The notes under the pieces: generated by a model
What the model was told of the DNA's origin: nothing
What the model saw: the letters and a program-made list of their open reading frames with translations, nothing else
Database searches by the model: none
In this document: piece after piece, positions 1 through 8,460 of the stretch
How the letters are laid out: each line of letters begins with the position of its first letter
Position numbering within the stretch: the stretch's first letter is position 1
Position numbers and translations under genes: made by a program
DNA from: Saccoglossus kowalevskii
Lineage: Eukaryota > Hemichordata > Enteropneusta > Harrimaniidae
Assembly (NCBI RefSeq): GCF_000003605.2
Contig: NW_003156347.1
Location: 1-20,433 of the forward strand
Direction of reading: 5' to 3'
Length of the DNA stretch: 20,433 nt

Positions 1-505
1 CAGGTTCCGGGGGTCAAAATACGTCACAATACATCCATCATCATCCATCGGCTGTCAACAACTATGGATGCGGTAAAAGTCTTGATTTGCAGTTTGCGTG
101 AATGGCCGGGAAAAATCATGCCAATTCTGTGCTTCAGTAACAGTATTTGCTGCTTTTTTGTGCAATGGAAATTAATTCAAGAAATGCTGTCAAAGGATAT
201 TTCCTTCTAGTAAACAAAACAACCCTGGGACGTTTATCTTGAGAAATTGAGAAGACGAAAATCTCTTGGGACAGTCGTTGTTGTGAAACAATGGACATAC
301 TTCTCCAGGGTATCAAGGGTAGTTTTGATTATTAAAAAAGGGAAACTGCTGCTTTATGGAAAAGCAAAAAAAAATGTCAATGTCATTCACCACAGTAATT
401 CTAAATCGATGTTGGTTTTAATTGGTGTTGCCTGGTGTAGAAGTAATAACATTACGATGTTTTGAGTTTAATAGTAAATTAATAATATTTAGAAATTAAT
501 AGTAA
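1..505. other. AT-rich flank, no gene recognised
   Basis: I see no supported gene here. The longest open stretches (72 and 60 codons) lack an ATG start or have low-complexity, unfamiliar translations. A TACGTCAC element near position 20 resembles half of a CRE site, but stands alone. The segment directly abuts the retroelement remnant. Confidence 0.6.
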
Positions 506-673
506 ATGGTAGACTCCCTTTTGAATAACATCAACCAGTATAACCTGGTTGACAATGAAATTCTAACAACAAGGCAATTAGGACAAATTAATAAAAATAT
601 ACAAACATCATTTATATCAACTTGGAAAAGTGAATTACAAAACGACAATCAATCAAACCAAAATGAAATATAA
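506..673 (+). pseudogene. Retroelement ORF2 remnant, upstream piece
   Basis: A 55-codon frame from ATG 506 to TAA 671-673 contains a TSFISTWKSELQND segment. This resembles the region just before the LRTY motif in LINE-type ORF2 proteins. The following piece (from 679) is in another frame, so a small indel lies around 655-678. It is too short to be a gene and is best read as retroelement debris. Confidence 0.5.
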
Positions 674-678
674 ATAAA

Positions 679-993
679 TTAAGAACATACAGAGAATTAA
701 AAAACAATGTTGCTTTTGAAACCTACCTTGTTACCCTGCAAAATATTGAGACTGACAGACACAACGGAATACCCTTTGATCATAGATTATGTAACCTTTG
801 TGATCAGAATCAAGTAGAAGATGAATATCATGCAAAAGTTGTACACCGATAGAAATGTCTTATTTGAAATGGCAAAAACCAAAATTTGTCACCAAAGACA
901 CAATTCATAGCCTTGCTAAACAACAGTGGTCTAACACTCCCTGTAGCAAGGTGTCTAAAGAAGTGTTTTGAAATAAGACAGCAACCCCAGTGA
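679..993 (+). pseudogene. Retroelement ORF2 C-terminal remnant with zinc-knuckle-like motif
   Basis: One frame runs from TTA 679 to TGA 991-993 and is broken by TAG 850-852 and TGA 865-867. It begins LRTYRELKNN, continues with TDRHNGIPFDHRLCNLC and QVEDEYH, and ends in LPVARCLKKCFEIRQQ. The CxxC followed by VEDExH is a known hallmark of the C-terminal zinc-binding segment of many metazoan LINE-type ORF2 proteins. The spacing between the YLV segment and the TDRHN segment looks shorter than usual, which suggests an internal deletion (inference). With two stops and a frameshift relative to the upstream piece it cannot encode an active protein. Confidence 0.6.
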
Positions 994-1180
994 CAATTTT
1001 CGTCCACAGTTAAGTTTTGCATTTTTTCTATCTTTTTATTGTATAATAATTTAGTCTTAATATTTTCTTTCTCTGTTACAGTAATGTATTAGCTTAGTTT
1101 TTTGTATGTTTTTATTTTATATTATTTATTTAATTTTTTTAACCTGTTATCCTTCTTAAACATTTGTAGCCATTGCCAAT

Positions 1181-1210
1181 CCCTTCGGGGAATGTGTAAG
1201 TGTTAATAAA
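1181..1210 (+). other. Retroelement 3' tail: UUCG hairpin and AATAAA
   Basis: CCCTTCGGGG at 1181-1190 folds as a three-pair CCC/GGG stem closed on a UUCG tetraloop. AATAAA follows at 1205-1210. A stem-loop near the 3' end is where many LINE reverse transcriptases recognise their RNA, so this fits the end of the remnant. Confidence 0.5.
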
Positions 1211-1228
1211 ATTAATATTATTTAATTA

Positions 1229-2090
1229 ATGACCCCGCACATTATTGATTTGCCTTGGCTAGTTGAAGCGGTTTTTAAATGGGCGACTCCATAGAAGTAT
1301 TCGCCGTGACTCAAGACTTTTCATTCGGGTTAATACAACGCTTACATGTTACTGTCAGAAAGGTTTAATGTCTTGTTTGTATTTGCACAATGTGAAAGTA
1401 GGGTTTATTGTCAAAAAGTACTAGTACATGGGTGGTTGTATGCATATTGAACTATACAAAATTTGAATTATGTCACCAAACTGTACGTTTTGACGACTCG
1501 TATGCAATTGTAAGATTATATTTCTGATATACTCGAAGTGAATCTCAGCACTGTGCTTTTTATAAATGTTGTGGTTCGGTTAATAATTTCCTGGAAACTG
1601 TGCAGGAAATCACAGACTTTTATTATTTTTTGTTCATAGTCTTTCTAAATTTCAGTTGTTATTGTTCATAATTATTGACAGCAATAACACTTGTTTTCTG
1701 TTGTGAAACCATTTCCAGTTATTATGAATGTGTACATGACAGCTTTCCCCCACACAATAAGACATGTATGGATATGTGCGAGTATGTTTGTTGGGTTAAT
1801 ATGCCACTTCTTTATATCCCACAATGTCTTGTAATTCTAACTAACTACTATTTCGCAAATTTGCGTAGCCTTGCTTCTACTCCCATATTGTCCTTAATAG
1901 TGAAGGTTAATGCAGATATATTGTAAATTACACAGAGGTAACACTACAATACATTTCCCTTTACATTCCCTTGTATTACATAACAGTCTTTGAGCTGAGG
2001 CAGTTATGGTTCTACAACCATCACCAGTTCTCTTGTTTAAACTGTCTATATGTGCGCAGTCTATCTAAGACAAACTTAACATTAACTATT
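1229..2090. other. Non-coding flank, nothing recognised
   Basis: This is AT-rich single-copy-looking sequence. An 83-codon frame at 1675-1926 starts with TTG and has no recognisable domain, so I do not call it a gene. A short GGCGA/TCGCC inverted repeat around 1284-1311 is the only local structure I saw, and it is short enough to be chance. Confidence 0.5.
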
Positions 2091-2320
2091 TTGCGCATGC
2101 GCTTTGGTACAATTCGTTGACAGTTTTTCCGTGTGAGTAGTAAAAGCAACTGAATCATTGAGATATCACGTGCTATGAGATTCAAGTCTACAAAATATTT
2201 GACATCGTGCAGACAATAATCACACCAGACGGGCGGGATGACGTCCTATCACGCGGGCTTTTTACATCGGTCTTTTGTTTAAAAAATCACTATAAATAAA
2301 AGCTAGGAACGAATTTGTTT
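2091..2320 (+). promoter_or_regulatory. Candidate RNA polymerase II promoter upstream of the repeat
   Basis: Several known animal promoter motifs cluster in 230 bp. There is an NRF1-like palindrome TGCGCATGCGCT at 2092-2103, an E-box CACGTG at 2167-2172, a GC box GGGCGGG at 2231-2237, a CRE-like TGACGTCC at 2239-2246 and a TATA box TATAAATAAA at 2291-2300. By the usual 30-bp spacing, transcription would start near 2320. Only the TATA part is copied into the downstream spacers. The upstream motifs occur once, because the repeat begins at CTAT (2246-2249). This makes the left edge the best candidate for the original, complete promoter. The motifs are seen; function is inferred. Confidence 0.45.
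2291..2300 (+). promoter_or_regulatory. Combined TATA box / poly(A) signal
   Basis: TATAAATAAA matches the TATA consensus and contains the AATAAA poly(A) hexamer (2295-2300). The same ten bases recur at 4775, 6557, 8105, 11645, 14284 and 19460, each a few bases downstream of the shared TAA of the preceding array frame and just upstream of a T/G-rich stretch. Each could therefore end one transcript and start the next. No functional evidence is available from sequence alone. Confidence 0.5.
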
Positions 2321-2497
2321 CCGTGAGTACAATTCAATGCCACGCGAGGGATGCAAATCATAAAGACGCTCTTTGACAGCCTGTATTCTGTGTAGATTGT
2401 AATCGCTACTGATGACTAAACTACTAATGTATTGGGAAATCAAATTAATTATATTGGTGATAATCACTTTGTCTCTGTAATCACTCTGTATTCGGAA

Positions 2498-2572
2498 ATG
2501 GCGAGAGATTGGAACAAACACAAACAATTATTATATGCAGATGGATTTTTCATTCCTCAAATGCCCACATGA
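2498..2572 (+). other. Upstream ORF overlapping the repeat-ORF start
   Basis: ATG 2498 in context GAAATGG (G at -3 and G at +4, a good animal start context) opens 24 codons beginning MARDWNKHKQ and ending at TGA 2570-2572. It overlaps, out of frame, the two weaker-context ATGs at 2535 and 2541 that open the 13-residue repeat frame. Ribosomes scanning from a TATA-driven start would meet this ORF and several earlier ATGs first, which argues against efficient translation of the repeat frame from an unspliced transcript. The arrangement is copied in all seven spacers. Confidence 0.4.
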
Positions 2573-4766
2573 TCACAATTGTACCATTGTTGAAAAATAC
2601 ATTCTTTGTTGTCACAAAATTCGAACGTATGCTGCATGTTACCTCGTATACGGCGATCATCGCTATTGGAGTGAAGGACTACTAGTATACGGCGATCATC
2701 GCTATTGGAGTGAGGGACTACTAGTATACGGTGACCATCGCTATTGGAGTGAGGGACTACTAGTATACGGCGATCATCGCTATTGGAGTGAAGGACTACT
2801 AGTATATGGCGACCATCGCTATTGGAGTGAGGGACTACTAGTATACGGCGATCATCGCTATTGGAGTGAGGGACTACTAGTATACGGCGACCATCGCTAT
2901 TGGAGTGAGGGACTACTAGTATACGGCGACCATCGCTATTGGAGTGAGGGACTACTAGTATACGGCGATCATCGCTATTGGAGTGAAGGACTACTAGTAT
3001 ATGGCGACCATCGCTATTGGAGTGAGGGACTACTAGTATATGGCGACCATCGCTATTGGAGTGAGGGACTACTAGTATACGGCGACCATCGCTATTGGAG
3101 TGAGGGACTACTAGTAAACGGCGACCATCACTATTGGAGTGAGGGACGACTAGTATACGGCGACCATCGCTATTGGAGTGAGGGACTACTAATAAACGGC
3201 GATCATCACTATTGGAGTGAGGGACTACTAGTATACGGCGACCATCACTATTGGAGTGAGGGACTACTAGTATACGGCGACCATCGCTATTGGAGTGAGG
3301 GACTACTAGTATACGGCGACCACCAATATTGGAGTGAGGAACTACAAGTATACGGCGACCATCGCTATTGGAGTGAGGGACTATTAGTATACGGCGACCA
3401 CCAATATTGGAGTGAGGAACTACAAGTATACGGCGACCATCGCTATTGGAGTGAGGGACTACTAGTATACGGCGATCATCGCTATTGGAGTGAAGGACTA
3501 CTAGTATATGGCGACCATCGCTATTGGAGTGAGGGACTACTAGTATATGGCGACCATCGTTATTGGAGTGAGGGACTACTAGTATACGGCGACCATCGCT
3601 ATTGGAGTGAGGGACTACTAGTAAACGGCGACCATCACTATTGGAGTGAGGGACTACTAGTATACGGCGATCATCGCTATTGGAGTGAGGGACTACTAGT
3701 ATACGGCGATCATCGCTATTGGAGTGAGGGACTACTAGTATACGATGACCATCGCTATTGGAGTGAGGGACTACTAGTATACGGCGACCATCGCTATTGG
3801 AGTGAGGGACTACTAGTATACGGCGACCATCGCTATTGGAGTGAGGGACTACTAGTATACGGCGACCATCGCTATTGGAGTGAGGGACTACTAGTATACG
3901 GCGACCATCGCTATTGGAGTGAGGGACTACTAGTATACGGCGACCATCGCTATTGGAGTGAGGGACTACTAGTATACGGCGATCATCGCTATTGGAGTGA
4001 GGGACTACTAGTATACGGCGACCATCACTATTGGAGTGAGGGACTACTAGTATACGGCGATCATCGCTATTGGAGTGAGGGACTACTAGTATACGGCGAT
4101 CATTGCTATTAGAGTGAGGGACTACTAGTATACGGCGACCATCGCTATTGGAGTGAGGGACTACTAGTATACGGCGACCATTGCTATTGGAGTGAGGGAC
4201 TACTAGTATACGGAGATCATCGCTATTGGAGTGAGGGACTACTAGTATACGGCAACCATCGCTATTGGAGTGTGGGACTACTAGTATACGACAACCATCG
4301 CTATTGGAGTGAGGGACTACTAGTATACGGCGATCATCGCTATTGGAGTGAGGGACTACTAGTATACGGCAACCATTGCTATTGGAGTGAGGGACTTCTA
4401 GTATACGGCAACCATCGCTATTGGAGTGAGGGACTTCTAGTATACGGTAACCATCGCTATTGGAGTGAGGGACTACAAGAATACGGCGATCATCTCTATT
4501 GGAGTGAGGGACTACTAGTATACGGCGATCATCGCTATTGGAGTGAGGGACAACTAGTATACAGCGACCATCGCTATTGGAGTGAGGGACTACTAGTATA
4601 CGGCAACCATCGCTATAGGAGTGAGTTACTACTAGTATACGGCGACCATCGCTATTGGAGTGAGGGACTACTAGTATATGGCAACCATCACTATTGGAAT
4701 GAGGGACTACTAGTATACGGCGACCATCGCTATCACGCGGGCTTTTTACATCGGTCTTTTGTTTAA
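2535..4766 (+). pseudogene. 13-residue-repeat ORF, array 1, with internal TAG
   Basis: ATG 2535 opens a 36-residue lead-in with Cys at 10, 16, 25, 26 and 35 and a CPHDHNC motif, then repeats of LLVYGDHRYWSEG. A TGG-to-TAG change at 4110-4112 stops it after 525 residues. Beyond it the same frame continues to the shared ending HAGFLHRSFV and TAA at 4764-4766, so the uninterrupted length would be 743 residues. No signal peptide or known domain is visible. The open frame needs no selection, because the 39-bp unit is a multiple of three and lacks stops in this frame. It is either a broken copy of a repeat-protein gene or, more likely, non-coding satellite. Confidence 0.3.
2647..4733 (+). repeat. 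Minisatellite array 1: 53 full 39-bp units plus 20 bp
   Basis: The length is exactly 53 x 39 + 20. Each unit contains GTATAC, a GCGAT-C-ATCGC dyad (often with GACC in place of GATC), ATTGGAGTGAGGG and the SpeI-like ACTAGT. Variant units run in a fixed order: GAA-type units at the head; AAACGG and AATAAACGG units; two CACCAAT/ELQ units; TACGATGACC; then CATTGC, GGAGATCAT, the GTGTGGG marker (4272), GACAACC, CTT-containing units, a CAAGAA unit, CAGCGACC and an ATAGGAG/GTTA unit. This looks closest to the canonical higher-order repeat, about 2484 bp with its spacer. Confidence 0.97.
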
Positions 4767-5130
4767 AAAATCACTATAAATAAAAGCTAGGAACGAATTT
4801 GTTTCCGTGAGTACAATTCAATGCCACGCGAGGGATGCAAATCATAAAGACGCTCTTTGACAGCCTGTATTCTGTGTAGATTGTAATCGCTACTGATGAC
4901 TAAACTACTAATGTATTGGGAAATCAAATTAATTATATTGGTGATAATCACTTTGTCTCTGTAATCACTCTGTATTCGGAAATGGCGAGAGATTGGAACA
5001 AGCACAAACAATTATTATATGCAGATGGATTTTTCATTCCTCAAATGCCCACATGATCACAATTGTACCATTGTTGAAAAATACATTCTTTGTTGTCACA
5101 AAATTCGAACGTATGCTGCATGTTACCTCG
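4734..5130 (+). repeat. Spacer copy 2
   Basis: It appears identical to copy 1 except for G at the single variable site (5002, equivalent to 2518). The TATA/AATAAA element is at 4775-4784 and the repeat-frame ATG at 5019. The left edge joins the 20-bp partial unit of array 1 at CTAT. Confidence 0.95.
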
Positions 5131-6548
5131 TATACGGCGATCATCGCTATTGGAGTGAAGGACTACTAGTATACGGCGATCATCGCTATTGGAGTGAGGG
5201 ACTACTAGTATACGGTGACCATCGCTATTGGAGTGAGGGACTACGAGTATACGGCGATCATCGCTATTGGAGTGAAGGACTACTAGTATATGGCGACCAT
5301 CGCTATTGGAGTGAGGGACTACTAGTATACGGCGACCATCGCTATTGGAGTGAGGGACTACTAGTAAACGGCGACCATCACTATTGGAGTGAGGGACTAC
5401 TAGTATACGGCGACCATCGCTATTGGAGTGAGGGACTACTAATAAACGGCGATCATCACTATTGGAGTGAGGGACTACTAGTATACGGCGACCAACACTA
5501 TTGGAGTGAGGGACTACTAGTATACGGCGACCATCGCTATTGGAGTGAGGGACTACTAGTATACGGCGACCACCAATATTGGAGTGAGGAACTACAAGTA
5601 TACGGCGACCATCGCTATTGGAGTGAGGGACTATTAGTATACGGCGACCACCAATATTGGAGTGAGGAACTACAAGTATACGGCGACCATCGCTGTTGGA
5701 GTGAGGGACTACTAGTATACGGCGATCATCGCTATTGGAGTGAGGGACTACTAGTATACGGCGATCATCGCTATTGGAGTGAGGGACTACTAGTATACGA
5801 TGACCATCGCTATTGGAGTGAGGGACTACTAGTATACGGCGACCATCGCTATTGGAGTGAGGGACTACTAGTATACGGCGACCATCGCTATTGGAGTGAG
5901 GAACTACTAGTATACGGCGACCATCGCTATTGGAGTGAGGGACTACTAGTATACGGCGACCATCGCTATTGGAGTGAGGGACTACTAGTATACGGCGACC
6001 ATCGCTATTGGAGTGAGGGACTACTAGTATACGGCGATCATCGCTATTGGAGTGAGGGACTACTAGTATACGGCGACCATCACTATTGGAGTGAGGGACT
6101 ACTAGTATACGGCGATCATCGCTATTGGAGTGAGGGACTACTAGTATACGGCAACCATTGCTATTGGAGTGAGGGACTTCTAGTATACGGCAACCATCGC
6201 TATTGGAGTGAGGGACTTCTAGTATACGGTAACCATCGCTATTGGAGTGAGGGACTACAAGAATACGGCGATCATCGCTATTGGAGTGAGGGACTACTAG
6301 TATACGGCGATCATCGCTATTGGAGTGAGGGACAACTAGTATACAGCGACCATCGCTATTGGAGTGAGGGACTAATAGTATACGGCAACCATCGCTATAG
6401 GAGTGAGTTACTACTAGTATACGGCGACCATCGCTATTGGAGTGAGGGACTACTAGTATATGGCAACCATCACTATTGGAATGAGGGACTACTAGTATAC
6501 GGCGACCATCGCTATCACGCGGGCTTTTTACATCGGTCTTTTGTTTAA
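5019..6548 (+). CDS. Intact 13-residue-repeat ORF, 509 aa (coding status doubtful)
   Basis: This is an uninterrupted frame from a true ATG in spacer 2 to TAA 6546-6548 in spacer 3. The N-terminal 36 residues are Cys-rich (10, 16, 25, 26, 35) with His at 12, 14 and 27. The body is 35 tandem 13-residue units, consensus LLVYGDHRYWSEG, rich in Tyr, Trp, His and Gly, and it ends HAGFLHRSFV. I see no signal peptide, membrane segment or known family. Start context is weak (T at -3), and a better-placed ORF from 4982 overlaps it out of frame. If expressed it would be a repetitive structural-type protein. The alternative, which I prefer, is a satellite frame open by chance of unit length. No function is assigned. 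Confidence 0.25.
   Translation: MQMDFSFLKCPHDHNCTIVEKYILCCHKIRTYAACYLVYGDHRYWSEGLLVYGDHRYWSEGLLVYGDHRYWSEGLRVYGDHRYWSEGLLVYGDHRYWSEGLLVYGDHRYWSEGLLVNGDHHYWSEGLLVYGDHRYWSEGLLINGDHHYWSEGLLVYGDQHYWSEGLLVYGDHRYWSEGLLVYGDHQYWSEELQVYGDHRYWSEGLLVYGDHQYWSEELQVYGDHRCWSEGLLVYGDHRYWSEGLLVYGDHRYWSEGLLVYDDHRYWSEGLLVYGDHRYWSEGLLVYGDHRYWSEELLVYGDHRYWSEGLLVYGDHRYWSEGLLVYGDHRYWSEGLLVYGDHRYWSEGLLVYGDHHYWSEGLLVYGDHRYWSEGLLVYGNHCYWSEGLLVYGNHRYWSEGLLVYGNHRYWSEGLQEYGDHRYWSEGLLVYGDHRYWSEGQLVYSDHRYWSEGLIVYGNHRYRSELLLVYGDHRYWSEGLLVYGNHHYWNEGLLVYGDHRYHAGFLHRSFV
5131..6515 (+). repeat. Minisatellite array 2: 35 full units plus 20 bp
   Basis: The length is exactly 35 x 39 + 20. Compared with array 1 it lacks several head units and the central block holding the CATTGC, GGAGATCAT and GTGTGGG units. 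Its head carries a CTACGAGTA unit and a CCAACAC unit that are shared with array 5. Near its end it carries GACTAATAGTA, shared with the end of array 6. A GAGGAACTACTAG unit near 5900 also recurs in array 6 near 17085. Confidence 0.96.
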
Positions 6549-6912
6549 AAAATCACTATAAATAAAAGCTAGGAACGAATTTGTTTCCGTGAGTACAATT
6601 CAATGCCACGCGAGGGATGCAAATCATAAAGACGCTCTTTGACAGCCTGTATTCTGTGTAGATTGTAATCGCTACTGATGACTAAACTACTAATGTATTG
6701 GGAAATCAAATTAATTATATTGGTGATAATCACTTTGTCTCTGTAATCACTCTGTATTCGGAAATGGCGAGAGATTGGAACAAACACAAACAATTATTAT
6801 ATGCAGATGGATTTTTCATTCCTCAAATGCCCACATGATCACAATTGTACCATTGTTGAAAAATACATTCTTTGTTGTCACAAAATTCGAACGTATGCTG
6901 CATGTTACCTCG
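6516..6912 (+). repeat. Spacer copy 3
   Basis: It has A at the variable site, like copy 1. The TATA/AATAAA element is at 6557-6566 and the repeat-frame ATG at 6801. It joins a first array unit of the GACC type rather than the GATC/GAA type used after the other six spacers. Confidence 0.95.
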
Positions 6913-8096
6913 TATACGGCGACCATCGCTATTGGAGTGAGGGACTACTAGTATACGGCGACCATCGCTATTGGAGTGAGGGACTACTAGTATACGGCGA
7001 CCATCGCTATTGGAGTGAGGGACTACTAGTATACGGCGATCATCGCTATTGGAGTGAGGGACTACTAGTATACGATGACCATCGCTATTGGAGTGAGGGA
7101 CTACTAGTATACGGCGACCATCGCTATTGGAGTGAGGGACTACTAGTATACGGCGACCATCGCTATTGGAGTGAGGGACTACTAGTATACGGCGACCATC
7201 GCTATTGGAGTGAGGGACTACTAGTATACGGCGACCATCGCTATTGGAGTGAGGGACTACTAGTATACGGCGACCATCGCTATTGGAGTGAGGGACTACT
7301 AGTATACGGCGATCATCGCTATTGGAGTGAGGGACTACTAGTATACGGCGACCATCACTATTGGAGTGAGGGACTACTAGTATACGGCGATCATCGCTAT
7401 TGGAGTGAGGGACTACTAGTATACGGCGATCATTGCTATTAGAGTGAGGGACTACTAGTATACGGCGACCATCGCTATTGGAGTGAGGGACTACTAGTAT
7501 ACGGCGACCATTGCTATTGGAGTGAGGGACTACTAGTATACGGAGATCATCGCTATTGGAGTGAGGGACTACTAGTATACGGCAACCATCGCTATTGGAG
7601 TGTGGGACTACTAGTATACGACAACCATCGCTATTGGAGTGAGGGACTACTAGTATACGACAACCATCGCTATTGGAGTGAGGGACTACTAGTATACGGC
7701 AACCATTGCTATTGGAGTGAGGGACTTCTAGTATACGGCAACCATCGCTATTGGAGTGAGGGACTTCTAGTATACGGTAACCATCGCTATTGGAGTGAGG
7801 GACTACAAGAATACGGCGATCATCTCTATTGGAGTGAGGGACTACTAGTATACGGCGATCATCGCTATTGGAGTGAGGGACAACTAGTATACAGCGACCA
7901 TCGCTATTGGAGTGAGGGACTACTAGTATACGGCAACCATCGCTATAGGAGTGAGTTACTACTAGTATACGGCGACCATCGCTATTGGAGTGAGGGACTA
8001 CTAGTATATGGCAACCATCACTATTGGAATGAGGGACTACTAGTATACGGCGACCATCGCTATCACGCGGGCTTTTTACATCGGTCTTTTGTTTAA
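6801..8096 (+). pseudogene. 13-residue-repeat ORF, array 3, with internal TAG
   Basis: The same start and lead-in as the other copies are followed by 13-residue repeats stopped at TAG 7440-7442 after 213 residues. The frame then resumes unshifted to TAA 8094-8096, giving 431 residues if uninterrupted. The TAG lies in the same variant unit (CATTGCTATTAGAG) as in array 1, so both inherited one mutation by block duplication or exchange. Coding status is as doubtful as for the other copies. Confidence 0.3.
6913..8063 (+). repeat. Minisatellite array 3: 29 full units plus 20 bp
   Basis: The length is exactly 29 x 39 + 20. It is the shortest complete array and lacks the whole left part of the canonical order: no GAA-type head, no AAACGG, AATAAACGG or CACCAAT units. 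From the TACGATGACC unit onward it follows array 1 closely, including the TAG-bearing unit, the GTGTGGG marker (7602) and a CATCTC unit. One GACAACC unit is present where array 1 has a GATCAT unit. Confidence 0.96.
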
Positions 8097-8460
8097 AAAA
8101 TCACTATAAATAAAAGCTAGGAACGAATTTGTTTCCGTGAGTACAATTCAATGCCACGCGAGGGATGCAAATCATAAAGACGCTCTTTGACAGCCTGTAT
8201 TCTGTGTAGATTGTAATCGCTACTGATGACTAAACTACTAATGTATTGGGAAATCAAATTAATTATATTGGTGATAATCACTTTGTCTCTGTAATCACTC
8301 TGTATTCGGAAATGGCGAGAGATTGGAACAAGCACAAACAATTATTATATGCAGATGGATTTTTCATTCCTCAAATGCCCACATGATCACAATTGTACCA
8401 TTGTTGAAAAATACATTCTTTGTTGTCACAAAATTCGAACGTATGCTGCATGTTACCTCG
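8064..8460 (+). repeat. Spacer copy 4
   Basis: It carries G at the variable site (8332), shared only with copy 2. The TATA/AATAAA element is at 8105-8114 and the repeat-frame ATG at 8349. Confidence 0.95.

Larger units (their letters stand above)
506..1228 (+). mobile_element. Decayed 3' end of a LINE-like (non-LTR) retrotransposon
   Basis: Two frame-shifted coding pieces are followed by an AT-rich 3' untranslated tail, a hairpin and AATAAA, which is the expected order for a truncated non-LTR element. The protein pieces resemble the extreme C-terminus found after the reverse transcriptase in many invertebrate LINE-type ORF2 proteins: an LRTYRELK-like segment, then CNLC...VEDEYH, then a LPVARCLKKCFEIR-like end. 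The reverse transcriptase and endonuclease domains are absent, so this is a 5'-truncated dead copy. The family is recognised from motif pattern only. Borders are approximate and no target-site duplication was identified. It lies about 1 kb upstream of the satellite and appears unrelated to it. Confidence 0.6.
2250..2646 (+). repeat. Spacer copy 1 (397 bp, promoter-like)
   Basis: This is the first of seven spacer copies. Ordered features: CACGCGGGC at the left edge; TAA ending the incoming array frame; TATAAATAAA at 2291-2300; octamer ATGCAAAT at 2351-2358; a 22-codon hydrophobic ORF from ATG 2412 to TAA 2478-2480; a 24-codon ORF at 2498-2572; and the start codon of the 13-residue-repeat frame at 2535. 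The right edge is ...TTACCTCG joining the first 39-bp unit. Unlike the other six copies, its left neighbour is unique promoter-like DNA rather than an array. It carries A at the single variable site (2518). Confidence 0.95.

Noticed and set aside
134-316. 60-codon minus-strand ORF
   Set aside because: It is short, overlaps another chance frame and has no recognisable motif.
247-465. 72-codon plus-strand ORF in the left flank
   Set aside because: It has a non-ATG start, unfamiliar composition and no domain; it is likely chance.
828-1022. 64-codon minus-strand ORF
   Set aside because: It is antisense to the retroelement remnant, whose plus-strand translation is the recognisable one.
1675-1926. 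83-codon plus-strand ORF with several Cys residues
   Set aside because: It starts at TTG, has no Met near the start in a good context, and shows no recognised domain or promoter.
2321-2330. Possible 5' splice site CCGTGAGTAC in each spacer
   Set aside because: It lies at about the position where the TATA box would start transcription, leaving no room for a first exon. The only nearby acceptor (ATATGCAG at 2533-2540) lacks a pyrimidine tract.
2303-2527. 74-codon minus-strand ORF repeated in each spacer
   Set aside because: It starts with TTG on the minus strand and has no internal Met. Its conservation is fully explained by spacer identity, and the one variable site changes an amino acid (F to L). 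No domain was recognised.
2621-2631. TTCGAA as a possible RNA polymerase III B box
   Set aside because: The flanking bases do not match the B-box consensus and no A box or tRNA-like fold was seen.
2647-4733. Antisense reading frame through the consensus unit
   Set aside because: The reverse frame LVVPHSNSDDRRI is open in consensus units but has no Met and is stopped by TAG wherever the CTACAAG variant occurs. Its openness is a side effect of unit length.
4272-4766. Separate ORFs beginning at GTG inside the arrays (also 7602, 13703, 16030, 18840)
   Set aside because: Each starts at the GTGTGGG variant unit, where GAG became GTG. They are continuations of the interrupted 13-residue frame, and GTG is not an expected start in animal nuclear genes.
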